A stretch of DNA of 40,674 nt from an uncultured Oscillospiraceae bacterium (GCA_959601025.1 CAUGOD010000026.1:1-40674); one strand, 5' to 3'. Shown: positions 16,861 through 25,377, counted from the stretch's first letter. The notes: generated by a model from the sequence alone, not told the origin. Numbers and translations: made by a program.

Positions 16861-18255
16861 TCAGCGCGCTTCCCGCTCCAACAAACAGACGCACTCCACA
16901 TGCGGCGTGCGGGGGAACATGTCCACGGGAGTGATACGCCGGGTTACATAGCCATACTGCGCGAAGCGGGCAATATCCCGGGCGAGGGTCGCCGGATCGC
17001 AGGAGACATAGACGATACGGGAAGGCCCCATCTCCGAAACTGTGCCGATCAATGCTTCCCCGCAGCCCTTGCGGGGCGGATCGAGCACCACGACGTCCGG
17101 CCGTGTTCCTTCCGCCTTCAGCCGGGCCGCCGCTTCCGCCGCATCGGCGCAGAGGAAGCGGGCGTTGGCGATCCCGTTTTCCTCCGCATTGCGGCGGGCG
17201 TCCTCCACCGCCGGCTCCACGACCTCCACCCCGATCACCTCCGCCGCGCAGGAGGCCATGGACAGCCCGATCGTCCCGGTGCCGCAGTACAGGTCAAGCA
17301 GAGTTTCCGTTCCGGTCAGGGCGGCCTCTTCAGCAGCGAGCCGGTACAGCCGCTCCGCCTGCCGGCGGTTGACCTGATAAAAGGAACGGGGAGACAGCCG
17401 GAACCGCAGTCCGCACAGCTCGTCGGTGATGTGGTCCTTCCCCCAGAGCACGAACTCATTGCCGCCCAGGATCACGTTGGTATCCTCCCGGTTGATGTTT
17501 ACCATCACCGAAGCGAGGCCGGGTACCCCCCTTTTCAGCGCGTCCACCAGCGCATCGGGCGCCGGAATCTTGCCGGAAGTGCAGACCAGGCATACCATGA
17601 CTTCCCCGGTCGCCTCCGCCTGCCGGATATACAAATGCCGCAGCAGGCCGGTGCGGACGGTCTCGTCATAACCGGAGACGCCGCTTTTTTTCGCCCAGCG
17701 CAGCACGATCTTCACGATGTCCCGGAACAGCGGCGGCTGTAAACGGCAGGAATGCTCCTCCACGACCCGATGACTGCGGGGGGCGTAAAAGCCGACCATC
17801 AGGCGATGCGGGCCCGGCGCGACCGGATACTGCGCCTTGTTGCGGTAACCGTCCGGCTGATCCGCCCCCACCAGCGGCTCCGGCAAAAGCTCCAGCCCGC
17901 CGATCCGCTTCACCGCATCGGCTACCCGCTGCCATTTATACCGCTTTTCCGCTTCGTAGGATACATGGCGAAAGGCGCAGCCGCCGCATTTCCCGAACGC
18001 GGCGCAGGCCTCTCCGTCCTCCTCCGAGCCGGGAAGCCGGTCGGGAGAAGGCGACACAATGGTTTCTATCCGGCCATAGGCATGGGAGGCGGCTACCTTG
18101 ACGATGTGACAGTCGATCACGTCGCCCACGGCGGTAAAGGGAACGAAAACCGCCGGCCCCGGTCCGTCCCCGGACGGGGCGCGGCCCGCGCCGCTTCCCT
18201 CCGCCGTCATTCCGGTGATTTCCAGACGGATACGCTGATTTTTTTCGAGCGGCAT
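16861..18255 (-). CDS. rlmD: 23S rRNA (uracil-5-)-methyltransferase, RlmD/RlmCD type
   Basis: A 464-residue SAM-dependent enzyme that makes 5-methyluridine in 23S rRNA. It has an N-terminal TRAM domain (about residues 1-70), a CAAFGKCGGCAFRH iron-sulfur cysteine cluster, the SAM site DLYCGTGTIGLSMA, DPPRKG, and the catalytic-Cys motif YVSCDPATLARD near the end. The ATG at 18255 is preceded by GGGG at 5-nt spacing; a longer in-frame start at 18312 overlaps the terminator flank and lacks a ribosome site. Many Firmicutes carry a dual-site RlmCD, so the exact target uridine cannot be set from sequence alone. Confidence 0.93.
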   Translation of the reverse strand: MPLEKNQRIRLEITGMTAEGSGAGRAPSGDGPGPAVFVPFTAVGDVIDCHIVKVAASHAYGRIETIVSPSPDRLPGSEEDGEACAAFGKCGGCAFRHVSYEAEKRYKWQRVADAVKRIGGLELLPEPLVGADQPDGYRNKAQYPVAPGPHRLMVGFYAPRSHRVVEEHSCRLQPPLFRDIVKIVLRWAKKSGVSGYDETVRTGLLRHLYIRQAEATGEVMVCLVCTSGKIPAPDALVDALKRGVPGLASVMVNINREDTNVILGGNEFVLWGKDHITDELCGLRFRLSPRSFYQVNRRQAERLYRLAAEEAALTGTETLLDLYCGTGTIGLSMASCAAEVIGVEVVEPAVEDARRNAEENGIANARFLCADAAEAAARLKAEGTRPDVVVLDPPRKGCGEALIGTVSEMGPSRIVYVSCDPATLARDIARFAQYGYVTRRITPVDMFPRTPHVECVCLLEREAR

Positions 18256-18293
18256 ATTGTCCCCGTTTCTCCGCAGAATCCAATTTGAACAGT

Positions 18294-18372
18294 TAGAATA
18301 GAGTGAGAGCAAACAGAAAGAAGGCAGGAACGGCTTTCTGCGGAAAACGTTCCTGCCATTTTCTCTATTCTA
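18294..18372. terminator. Hairpin terminator with nested outer inverted repeat
   Basis: A 10-bp stem (18323-18332 with 18348-18357) has T-rich flanks on both strands and lies inside a 10-bp outer inverted repeat (18294-18303 with 18363-18372). It probably ends minus-strand transcription coming from the XRE regulator before the methyltransferase gene begins. Confidence 0.6.
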
Positions 18373-18450
18373 CACTACCCCGGCCGGAAGTGCAAGGAGC
18401 TGTCGGAAATCCGCCGCATCCGATCGCAGGGAAAACGGCGGCTCCGATGC

Positions 18451-18555
18451 GCTGCCTGGATGCGCATAGATACAGCGGCGTCCAGGCAGCAATTAGCATA
18501 AGCAAAGCGGAGGTAAAGCGTTTCGGGGGACGCTGCGCTTACAGCATCCCCCGAA
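18451..18555. repeat. Two successive intergenic hairpins
   Basis: Stem one is 10 bp (18451-18460 with 18481-18490, 20-nt loop). Stem two is 9 bp (18522-18530 with 18547-18555). They lie just after the XRE regulator gene. They may be its terminator region or a small structured RNA; no family is recognised. Confidence 0.4.
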
Positions 18556-18615
18556 GCTTTCGTTTTTCAGCTTCCGCCGACTGTCCGGATGATAGCTCCC
18601 CCGGTCTGTTATCGT

Positions 18616-18930
18616 CTAGTCTCGCCCTTGCTCCACAAAACAGCTGACAAAATCCCGCAAAATTTGGCTCTCCCTGGAATCCAGACCATGCACTACGATA
18701 GAAACCGTGTCGCTAAGTCCTGCCAGATAGTCGATAGAGGTGTTGTAACAGAGCGCAAAACGCACCAGCGTCTTCAGGCTTGGATCCTGTGTGTTGTTTT
18801 CGTAGCGATACAGGGAGTTCTTACTGACGCCCACCATTCTGGCTGCATCTTCCTGCGTCAGTTTCATCGCCTCCCGCAGTTTCCTCAGTCTTTGCCCGAA
18901 ATCATAAACCTCATGTTCATTCTCAAGCAT
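18616..18930 (-). CDS. XRE-family transcriptional regulator
   Basis: About 104 residues. A helix-turn-helix of the Cro/CI (HTH_3) type spans roughly residues 12-67: FGQRLRKLREAMKLTQEDAARMVGVSKNSLYRYENNTQDPSLKTLVRFALCYNTSIDYLAG is the typical pattern. A short C-terminal tail (about 35 residues) may mediate dimer formation. The chosen ATG at 18930 follows GGAAG at 11 nt; an upstream ATG at 18957 has no ribosome site. Targets are unknown. Direct repeats at 18978 and 19011 upstream could be its own operator. Confidence 0.85.
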   Translation of the reverse strand: MLENEHEVYDFGQRLRKLREAMKLTQEDAARMVGVSKNSLYRYENNTQDPSLKTLVRFALCYNTSIDYLAGLSDTVSIVVHGLDSRESQILRDFVSCFVEQGRD

Positions 18931-18977
18931 AACTTGTACCACTTCCTTCATATGCAATATTTTACCGGGAGAGCATC

Positions 18978-19021
18978 ACCATATAAGGATATAATATATA
19001 GCAATTAATAACCATATACGG
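18978..19021. promoter_or_regulatory. Direct repeats upstream of the XRE regulator gene
   Basis: Two near-identical 11-mers, ACCATATAAGG (18978-18988) and ACCATATACGG (19011-19021), are spaced 33 bp apart, about three helical turns. They lie in an AT-rich promoter-like stretch directly before the regulator gene. Autoregulation is a plausible reading only. Confidence 0.35.
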
Positions 19022-19119
19022 TTATTTAAGGAAGTTTTTACTGGTATTTCCTGTAAATGTAAAGTTCTGCTTGAGAATAACGACTGTTACCCCCCTTCTG
19101 TAATTTCTGAAAACCGCAA

Positions 19120-19173
19120 AAAACCGCCAAAGAACCGTTTCAGCAAATACCGAAACGGTTCTTTGGCGGTTTT
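19120..19173 (-). terminator. Strong hairpin terminator
   Basis: A perfect 22-bp stem (19120-19141 with 19152-19173) with a 10-nt loop and A4/T4 outer ends. It lies after the 72-bp repeat array and probably ends transcription of the M18 aminopeptidase gene. Confidence 0.8.
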
Positions 19174-19184
19174 CTATCAAATAC

Positions 19185-19495
19185 GCGCCGTAAACGCCTT
19201 GTGCACAGGCGCACAAGGCTTCCCACATGACTTTCCGGCCTATTCCCTCGTCAGCAGCGCCATGAACGCCTTGTGCGCGGGCGCACAAGGCTTCCCACAT
19301 GACTTTCCGGCTTATTCCCTCGTCAGCAGCGCCGTAAACGCCTTGTGCGCGGGCGCACAAGGCTTCCCACGTGACTTCCCGGCCTATTCCCTCGTCAACA
19401 GCGCCGTAAACGCCTTGTGCGCGGGCGCACAAGGCTTCCCACGTGACTTCCCGGCCTATTCCCTCCTCAGCAGCGCCGTAAACGCCTTGTGCGCC
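19185..19495. repeat. 72-bp tandem repeat array including the 3' end of the aminopeptidase gene
   Basis: About 4.3 copies of a 72-bp unit, with anchors at 19195, 19267, 19339, 19411 and 19483. The last copy overlaps the final 13 codons and stop of the M18 aminopeptidase gene, and each other copy repeats those codons with the stop. Each full unit also holds a 24-nt palindrome (GCCTTGTGCGC/GCGCACAAGGC around GG). Because 72 is a multiple of three, long open frames appear on both strands; these are judged not to be genes. Confidence 0.92.
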
Positions 19496-20859
19496 ATATA
19501 GACATCGAGCTTGGAGACAATTTCATAGGGAGCATGCATGGAGAGCACCGGTACGCCGAGGTCCACCGTATCGACATTGAGGTTCGCGATATACATCGCG
19601 ACCGTTCCGCCGCCGCCGGCGTCCACCTTGCCCAGCTCCCCGATCTGCCAGAGCACATTGCCGTCGTCCATCAGCCGGCGGACATGGGACATCAGCTCAG
19701 CCGACGCGTCGGACGTACCCGATTTTCCGCGGGAACCGGTGTATTTGGTCAGCACCACGCCCCGGTTGATCATGGCGGCGTTCTTCTTCTCGAACACGTC
19801 GGGATAGATCGGGTCAAACGCGGCGTTCACATCGGCGGACAGGCAGACGGATGCGGATAGCACATGCCGCGCTTCCTCCCCGAAAACGGCGGCGATGTCC
19901 GCGATGAAATATTTCAGGAAGGCGGACTGCATCCCGGTCGCGCCCTCGGAACCGATTTCCTCCTTGTCCGCCAGAATGGTGACGGCGGTATAGACTGGGT
20001 TCTCCGTCTCAAAAATAGCGGTCAGGGCGGGATACGCGCACACCCGGTCGTCATGGCCGTATGCGCCGATCAGGCTGCGGTCGAAGCCCACGTCCCGCGC
20101 CGGGAAGGCGGGCACGGCCTCCAGCTCGGCGGAGAAGAAATCCTTTTCCACGATACCGTATTTCTCGTGCAGGATGTTCATAATGTTGAGCTTAACCAGC
20201 TCGCTGCCCTCGTCGTCCCGGAACGCGCGGGAACCAATCAGGATATTCAGGTCCTCCCCCTTCACGATCTGGGCTGCCGGACGCTTCATCTGCTCCTCCG
20301 CCAGGTGGGGCAGCAGGTCGGTCACACAGAACACCGGATCGCCCGGGTCCTCGCCGATCCGTACCGTAACGGTGGAACCATCCTTTTTCGCCACCACGCC
20401 GTGCAGGGATAACGGGATGGCCGTCCACTGATACTTTTTAATGCCACCGTAATAATGGGTATCGAAATACGCGAGGTCGCCGTCCTCATACAGCGGGTTG
20501 GGCTTGAGGTCGAGACGGGGAGAATCGATGTGGGCGGCGGCGATGGACACGCCGTCCGTGATCGGCCGGGAGCCGATTACCGCCAGCATCAGGGCCTTTC
20601 CCCGGTTGTTGTAATACACCTTGTCCCCCGCTTTCAGGGACATTTTCCGGTCGAAGGGAACGAAGCCCTTTTTCTCGGCGGCCTTCACGGCCCAATCCAC
20701 CGCCTCCCGTTCGGTTTTCGCGGCGTTCATGAAACGGATATAGTCCTCGCAATACCGGTCGGCCGCTTCGATCTCCGCCGTATCCAGCGTGCGGGAGGCC
20801 TCCTTTGAAACATAGAACAGCTCTTCCTTGCGCTTTTCGGACGGTGTTTTTTCAGACAT
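19456..20859 (-). CDS. M18-family aminopeptidase
   Basis: A 467-residue zinc aminopeptidase of the M18 family (aspartyl aminopeptidase-like). Visible metal and catalytic motifs are AAHIDSPRLDLKP, a later GHDDRVCAY, ADKEEIGSEG, SADVNAAFDP and a C-terminal LSMHAPYEIVSKLD containing the last His ligand. The length is normal for the family. It is cytoplasmic and trims N-terminal residues from peptides. The ATG is preceded by AGGAGG about 7 nt upstream. The gene's last codons are part of a tandem repeat array that continues 270 bp beyond the stop. The terminator at 19120-19173 follows the array, so the repeats should be in the 3' untranslated part of its mRNA. Confidence 0.95.
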   Translation of the reverse strand: MSEKTPSEKRKEELFYVSKEASRTLDTAEIEAADRYCEDYIRFMNAAKTEREAVDWAVKAAEKKGFVPFDRKMSLKAGDKVYYNNRGKALMLAVIGSRPITDGVSIAAAHIDSPRLDLKPNPLYEDGDLAYFDTHYYGGIKKYQWTAIPLSLHGVVAKKDGSTVTVRIGEDPGDPVFCVTDLLPHLAEEQMKRPAAQIVKGEDLNILIGSRAFRDDEGSELVKLNIMNILHEKYGIVEKDFFSAELEAVPAFPARDVGFDRSLIGAYGHDDRVCAYPALTAIFETENPVYTAVTILADKEEIGSEGATGMQSAFLKYFIADIAAVFGEEARHVLSASVCLSADVNAAFDPIYPDVFEKKNAAMINRGVVLTKYTGSRGKSGTSDASAELMSHVRRLMDDGNVLWQIGELGKVDAGGGGTVAMYIANLNVDTVDLGVPVLSMHAPYEIVSKLDVYMAHKAFTALLRRE

Positions 20860-20889
20860 AATGACTACCTCCTGTTTTGGGATTTCCCT

Positions 20890-21555
20890 TTATTGTACGT
20901 TATACAGCTCCCGGTACATCTCCTGCGCGGCGGGGATTTTTTCCACATACGCCGCCGTTTCGGGGAACGGGATCGCTTTCAGTGTGCTTCCGTCGTCAGA
21001 ATACGTCGGGTCGGCGAGCCACTTGCGGACGTTCCCGATTCCGGCGTTGTACGCGGCGAGCAGGACGCCGGTGTCCGAAAACTGCTCCCGCAGCAGGGAA
21101 AGCACCATCACGCCATACCGGATATTGGTTTCCGGGTCGAACAGCGCTTCCTCCGGAATGCTTTCCGCCTCCGGCGAGCGGCTTTGCGCCCAACGGAAGG
21201 TATCCTCCGTCAACTGCATCAGCCCCATCGCGTGGGCGCTGGAGACCGCATCCGGATCAAATTCGCTTTCGGTGCGGATCAGGGCGTAAATCAACGACGG
21301 CTCGAATCCATAGTCTTCCGCGTATTTTTCCACATATTCATTGTACGCGAGAGGATACGCCGTCCGCATGTATCGCCGGTATCCCGCGTGGAGCAGCATT
21401 CCGGCCAGCAGAAGCAGCGCCAGCAGGACAGCGAGCTCCGCCCGCCGTCGTCGCGGTCGGACGGTCCGCTCCGCCGTCGCGGAACGATTCCTTTCCAGAG
21501 CAATACTCGTTATGCCAGCGGATTTTTTCCCCGGATTCCCGCGCTTATCGTCCAT
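20890..21555 (-). CDS. Membrane-anchored lytic transglycosylase (SLT domain)
   Basis: A 221-residue protein: a basic cytoplasmic N-terminus, one membrane helix (LAVLLALLLLAGMLLHAG, about residues 42-60) and an extracellular SLT domain. That domain contains LIRTESEFDP with the catalytic Glu, AHAMGLMQLTEDTF, NIRYGVMVL and AAYNAGIGNV. It cleaves peptidoglycan glycan strands between MurNAc and GlcNAc. The ATG at 21555 overlaps the coaE stop region and follows GGGAG at 7 nt. A longer frame upstream lies inside coaE and is rejected. It is translationally coupled to coaE. Confidence 0.92.
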   Translation of the reverse strand: MDDKRGNPGKKSAGITSIALERNRSATAERTVRPRRRRAELAVLLALLLLAGMLLHAGYRRYMRTAYPLAYNEYVEKYAEDYGFEPSLIYALIRTESEFDPDAVSSAHAMGLMQLTEDTFRWAQSRSPEAESIPEEALFDPETNIRYGVMVLSLLREQFSDTGVLLAAYNAGIGNVRKWLADPTYSDDGSTLKAIPFPETAAYVEKIPAAQEMYRELYNVQ

Positions 21556-22165
21556 TCGCCCACTCCCGTATCTGCACGGCGAGCGCGTCCGCCCGCCCGC
21601 GCAGCGATTCCAGATCACCGTCGTTTTGCAGCACCACCACCGCCCGGGAGGTATAATACGCCTCCGGCTGCTGGGCGGCCATCCGGGCGCGGGCCTGCGC
21701 TTCCGTCAGACCGTCCCGCTCCCTGATCCGGGCAAGCCGGCGTTCGGCGGATGAAACCACCGCGACCGTTCGGTCGCAGACCGCGTCCATCCCGCTTTCA
21801 AACAATAAAGGCGCATCGATCACAGCGGCCAGCTCATGGGTCCGCTCCATCCGCTTTAGTATTTGGTTGGTGAGGTCGATAATATACGGATGGGTCAGGG
21901 AATTCAGCAGCGCAGTATCCTCCGGCGTGGCGAACGCGCGTTTTGCAAGCAGCCGGCGGTTGAGCGACCCGTCATCGTTCAGGATATCCGCCGAAAACGC
22001 TTCAGCCAGCCGTTTCAGGCACTCGGCGCCCGGCTCCACCACCCGGCGGGCGAGCACATCCGCGTCGATCACCGGAAGCTGCGCTTCGGCCAGCCGACGG
22101 GAAACCTCGCTTTTCCCCGAACCGGTCGGACCGGTCAGGCCGACCACATACACTTTATCACGCAA
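21545..22165 (-). CDS. coaE: Dephospho-CoA kinase
   Basis: A 206-residue kinase for the last step of coenzyme A synthesis: phosphorylation of dephospho-CoA at the 3' hydroxyl of ribose. It has a P-loop GPTGSGKS near the N-terminus, VIDADVLARRVVEPG and IDAPLLFESGMD, as expected for the family. The most likely start is the TTG at 22165, 7 nt after GAGGTG; another TTG two codons earlier is too close to that site. The start overlaps the end of the threonylcarbamoyl-AMP synthase gene, and the stop overlaps the start of the transglycosylase gene, so all three form one translational unit. Confidence 0.95.
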   Translation of the reverse strand: MRDKVYVVGLTGPTGSGKSEVSRRLAEAQLPVIDADVLARRVVEPGAECLKRLAEAFSADILNDDGSLNRRLLAKRAFATPEDTALLNSLTHPYIIDLTNQILKRMERTHELAAVIDAPLLFESGMDAVCDRTVAVVSSAERRLARIRERDGLTEAQARARMAAQQPEAYYTSRAVVVLQNDGDLESLRGRADALAVQIREWANGR

Positions 22166-23177
22166 CGTCAATCACCTCGAAGGCGGCGGCGCGGAGCAGG
22201 CGGTTATATACGGCCAGCCCTACTCCATCCTCGGACGGGCAGGCGCAGTACACCGTCCCGGCGCCGATATCGTCCAGGCGGCGGAGGGCGTCGAACACCC
22301 GGTGCGCCTGGTCGGCGGGATCGTCCCGCCGTCCGTAGGAGATATAGGGAACCCGCAGGGCTCCCTCCTCCCCGTCGAAGCACATGGCGACGATCGGCTC
22401 GTTCCGCCGGGAATTGACGAAAGCGGCATAGGCGGCGGGTGTTCCCCGCACCAGCACAACATGCGCCTTCGGAGCGTAATGCTTATACTTCATCCCGGGC
22501 GAGGCGGCGGCCGCCCCCTGGGGAAGCGGATTGGTCACGGCCGGGTTGACCGACACGCCGCCGGCCACCGCCGCCAGCATCGCCGGGGTGATTCCGCCCG
22601 GCCGGAGCAGGCAGGGAACCGGCCCGGTCACGTCCACCACGGTGGATTCCACCCCCACAGCGGACATTCCCCCGTCCAGCACGGCGGAGATACGCCCCTC
22701 CATATCCGCCAGCACATGGGCGGCGGTGGTGGGGCTGGGGCTGCCGGACAGGTTGGCGGAGGGCGCGGCCAGCGGCGTCCCCGCCGCCCGGATTACCGCC
22801 CGGGCCAGCGGATGGAAGGGCATCCGCACCGCGACGGTGGAAAGCCCCGCGCTCACCTCATCCGGAATCCGCGCCGATTTGCGGAAAATCATGGTCAGCG
22901 GCCCCGGCCAGTAGGCCTTCGCCAGCTTTTCCGCCAGCTTGGGCACATCCGCCACCAGGGGCGGCAGTTCCTCCCAATCCGCGATATGCACGATCAGCGG
23001 GTTATCCTGCGGACGGCCCTTGGCGGCGAATATCCGTGCAACCGCCTCGCCATCCAGCGCGTTGGCGGCCAGCCCGTATACCGTCTCGGTCGGGATCGCC
23101 ACCAATTCGCCCGAACGCAAAAGCCTTGCCGCTTCCGCCAGGCCGGCGGGCGTATCGGTCAGTCGTTTCGTTTTCAT
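22158..23177 (-). CDS. Threonylcarbamoyl-AMP synthase (Sua5/YwlC type)
   Basis: A 339-residue enzyme that makes threonylcarbamoyl-AMP from threonine, bicarbonate and ATP, the precursor of t6A37 in tRNA. The N-terminal YrdC domain shows ELVAIPTETVYGLAANAL, KGRPQDNPLIVHI and TPLAAPSANLSGSPSPTTAAHV. The C-terminal Sua5 domain begins near KYKHYAPKAHVVLV. The two-domain length fits Sua5/YwlC rather than the short TsaC. The ATG follows AAGGA. It is followed directly by coaE. TrmO, encoded about 6 kb away, acts on the finished t6A. Confidence 0.94.
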   Translation of the reverse strand: MKTKRLTDTPAGLAEAARLLRSGELVAIPTETVYGLAANALDGEAVARIFAAKGRPQDNPLIVHIADWEELPPLVADVPKLAEKLAKAYWPGPLTMIFRKSARIPDEVSAGLSTVAVRMPFHPLARAVIRAAGTPLAAPSANLSGSPSPTTAAHVLADMEGRISAVLDGGMSAVGVESTVVDVTGPVPCLLRPGGITPAMLAAVAGGVSVNPAVTNPLPQGAAAASPGMKYKHYAPKAHVVLVRGTPAAYAAFVNSRRNEPIVAMCFDGEEGALRVPYISYGRRDDPADQAHRVFDALRRLDDIGAGTVYCACPSEDGVGLAVYNRLLRAAAFEVIDVA

Positions 23178-23233
23178 TGCTTCCTTATCCTATCGTTATT
23201 TTATCCATAGCAATACCAGTCGGGAGAGGGCCC

Positions 23234-23506
23234 CTACGCCTCCGCCAGACCGGCCGCCGGCTCCACATCCACCGAGGCGTTTCTCCAGTTGGTGAAATAG
23301 GAGCTGCCCCGGCTTTCCGTACAATGCGGAAGCTCGCCGATCGCCGGATACCGTTTGAGAAGATTCGCGTCGTTACCCGACAGGCGGCATTCTACGCGGG
23401 CATAGGATAGGCCGTTCTCCTGCAAAAAACGTTCGACAAACGGCATGGTCTGAGAAAACGGCGCCTTGTCGCCCACCTGGACCCGCAGGATTCGATGAAT
23501 CCTCAT
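23234..23506 (-). CDS. Small protein of unknown function, coupled to prfA
   Basis: A 90-residue protein without recognised motifs; it starts MRIHRILRVQVGDK and includes RVECRLSGNDANLLKRYPAIGELPHCTESRGSSYF. Its ATG overlaps the prfA stop in an ATGA arrangement, which indicates translational coupling and supports it being real. It has no membrane segment or signal peptide. A function in translation would be guesswork based on position only. Confidence 0.65.
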   Translation of the reverse strand: MRIHRILRVQVGDKAPFSQTMPFVERFLQENGLSYARVECRLSGNDANLLKRYPAIGELPHCTESRGSSYFTNWRNASVDVEPAAGLAEA

Positions 23507-24582
23507 GCCTGTTCCGCCCCCTGCGCCTGCAGCTTCTCTGCCCGGTCGGCAGCGTTCAGCGCGTCAACCAGCTCGTCGAGATCGCCGTCCATGATGCTGT
23601 CGATTCGGTAGAGGGTCAGCCCGATCCGGTGGTCGGTCACCCGCCCCTGCGGGAAATTGTAGGTCCGGATACGTTCGCTCCGGTCCCCCGTTCCGACCTG
23701 GGCGCGGCGGTCGGCCGCGACGGCGCTGCGCTGCTGCTCCTGCTCCCGCTCATACAGGCGGGCGCGGAGCACCTTCATCGCCTTATCCTTGTTTTTATAC
23801 TGGCTCCGCTCGTCCTGGCACTCTACCACCAGCCCGGTGGGCAGGTGGGTGATGCGGATAGCGGACTCGGTCTTGTTCACATGCTGGCCGCCCGCGCCGC
23901 CCGAACGATAGGTGTCGATCTGCAGGTCGGCGGGATTGATTTCCACCTCGACGTCGTCCGCCTCGGGCAGCACCGCGACGGTGGCGGTGGAGGTGTGGAT
24001 ACGGCCGCCGGCTTCGGTCTCCGGCACCCGCTGGACGCGGTGGACGCCGCTTTCAAACTTGAACCGGCTGTACGCGCCGTCCCCGGTCACCATAAAGCTG
24101 ATTTCCTTATAGCCGCCAAGCTCGGTTTCGTTGGCGCCGACCACCTCGGTTTTAAAGCCCTTAGAGGCTGCGTACATGGTGTACATCCGATAAAGGGAAC
24201 CCGCGAACAGGGCGGACTCCTCTCCGCCCGCACCGCCCCGGATTTCGACGATCACGTTGCGCTCGTCGTTCGGGTCGCGGGGAAGGAGGAGGGTTTTCAG
24301 CTCCTCCGCGCAGCGTTCCTCCGCCGCTTTTCCGTCCGCCAGCTCCTGCTCGGCCAGCTCCCGCAGTTCGGGGTCCGCCCCGCCGTCCAGCAGCGCGAGG
24401 GCTTCCTCCTGCCGCGCCTTCGCCTGTTTATATTCCCGGTATTTCTCCACAATCGGGGAAAGCTCGGCGCTCTCCTTCATCAGGGAACGGTACCGCTCCA
24501 CGTCCGATGCCACAGAGGGGTCGTACAGCCGGGCGGTAATCTCGTCGTACCGTTTTTCCACTTCCTGCAATTTATCAAACAT
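23503..24582 (-). CDS. prfA: Peptide chain release factor 1
   Basis: A 359-residue class I release factor that ends translation at UAA and UAG. Key features are the N-terminal helical domain, the stop-codon recognition PxT-type motif (RVPETEAGGRIHTS) and the catalytic GGQ (SGGAGGQHVNKTESAIRI) near residue 235, followed by QDERSQYKNKDKAMKVL. The length is standard. The stop overlaps the start of a 90-residue unknown gene; the DUF951 gene lies upstream. Confidence 0.98.
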   Translation of the reverse strand: MFDKLQEVEKRYDEITARLYDPSVASDVERYRSLMKESAELSPIVEKYREYKQAKARQEEALALLDGGADPELRELAEQELADGKAAEERCAEELKTLLLPRDPNDERNVIVEIRGGAGGEESALFAGSLYRMYTMYAASKGFKTEVVGANETELGGYKEISFMVTGDGAYSRFKFESGVHRVQRVPETEAGGRIHTSTATVAVLPEADDVEVEINPADLQIDTYRSGGAGGQHVNKTESAIRITHLPTGLVVECQDERSQYKNKDKAMKVLRARLYEREQEQQRSAVAADRRAQVGTGDRSERIRTYNFPQGRVTDHRIGLTLYRIDSIMDGDLDELVDALNAADRAEKLQAQGAEQA

Positions 24583-24637
24583 CGGTTGATTCCAGCCTTT
24601 CGTCTTTCCTGTTGGTCGGGGAACAGCTTCCCCGCCG

Positions 24638-24829
24638 CTACGGCTGTCCCTGCGGCCGGATCACCTTTTTGATATGGCGCTCGATTTTCAGACGGGGGGC
24701 CATCACCTCATGCCCGCAGCCCTCGCATTTCAGGCGGAAATCCATCCCGACGCGCAGCACGGCGAACCGCCGGCTTCCGCAGGGATGCGGTTTCTTCATT
24801 TCCAATATGTCGTCCACACGGATATCCAT
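24638..24829 (-). CDS. DUF951 family protein
   Basis: A 63-residue protein matching the DUF951 pattern: VDDILEMKKPHPCGSRRFAVLRVGMDFRLKCEGCGHEVMAPRLKIERHIKKVI. The conserved PHPCGS and CxxCGxxV cysteines suggest a small zinc or nucleic-acid-binding fold. The family is widespread in Firmicutes; its function is unknown. The ATG lies 7 nt after AAAGGAG. It sits directly upstream of prfA on the same strand. Confidence 0.88.
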   Translation of the reverse strand: MDIRVDDILEMKKPHPCGSRRFAVLRVGMDFRLKCEGCGHEVMAPRLKIERHIKKVIRPQGQP

Positions 24830-24930
24830 CGCCGTTCTCCTTTCCGTCTCCCGATTTTCGGGAAAGCAGCGTAACGTTAATTCCTTCCGTAATTTTCCTT
24901 CCCATTATTTATTATAATACCATAGCGCCG

Positions 24931-25172
24931 CCCATTCAACTTCTTTTCTTTTCCTTTTCCGGCGGCGCTTTCGAGAAACGCTTTCGCGTTTCTCCCATAC
25001 GGCATAGCGCGCATACCGCCCATTCAACTTCTTTTCTTTTCCTTTTCCGGCGGCGCTTTCGAGAAACGCCTTCGCGTTTCTCCCATACGGCATAGCGCGC
25101 ATACCGCCCATTCAACTTCTTTTCTTTCCCTTTTCCGGCGGCGCTTTCGAGAAACGCCTTCGCGTTTCTCCC
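24931..25172. repeat. 88-bp tandem repeat array
   Basis: About 2.75 copies of an 88-bp unit, starting at 24931, 25019 and 25107. The copies are nearly identical, with a few single-base differences. Each unit contains a short inverted repeat (GAGAAACG...CGTTTCTC, about 6-nt loop) and a pyrimidine-rich run on the plus strand. The period is not a multiple of three, which argues against coding. It lies between the DUF951 gene and the nuclease/phosphatase gene; the remainder of 24830-25351 holds no recognised gene. Confidence 0.92.
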
Positions 25173-25351
25173 GAACGGAATTATAGCATAGCTGTCGGAA
25201 AATTCGCAACCCAAAACACGGATGTCCCGGAAATACCGGCGGCAGCGGCGTCTTTCCCAGGAATTCCCCCACGGTTAACAGCCTTTCAACAGCGGAAACG
25301 GCGGCGGGGCCGGAGAGCTGCGTCGCCTGAGAAAAGGGAAAGGGAGCAAAA

Positions 25352-25377
25352 ATGAGCCGGCCAATCGGCCGGCTCAT
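25352..25377 (-). terminator. Terminator of the nuclease/phosphatase gene
   Basis: An 11-bp stem (25352-25362 with 25367-25377) and 4-nt loop, followed on the minus strand by TTTTTGC. It lies 43 bp after the stop of the upstream gene. Confidence 0.85.

Noticed and set aside
19022..19501. Repeat-containing open frames on both strands (24-residue period)
   Set aside because: They arise because the 72-bp tandem repeat is a multiple of three and lacks stops; no ribosome site, and the array includes copies of a known gene's 3' end.
19185..25172. CRISPR array
   Set aside because: Units in both arrays follow each other without unique spacers, the units are 72 and 88 bp long, and no cas genes are present.
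24905..25377. Lys/Arg-rich open frames in the 88-bp repeat region
   Set aside because: The repeat period is not a multiple of three and the frames change from copy to copy, so this is repeat DNA rather than a protein.
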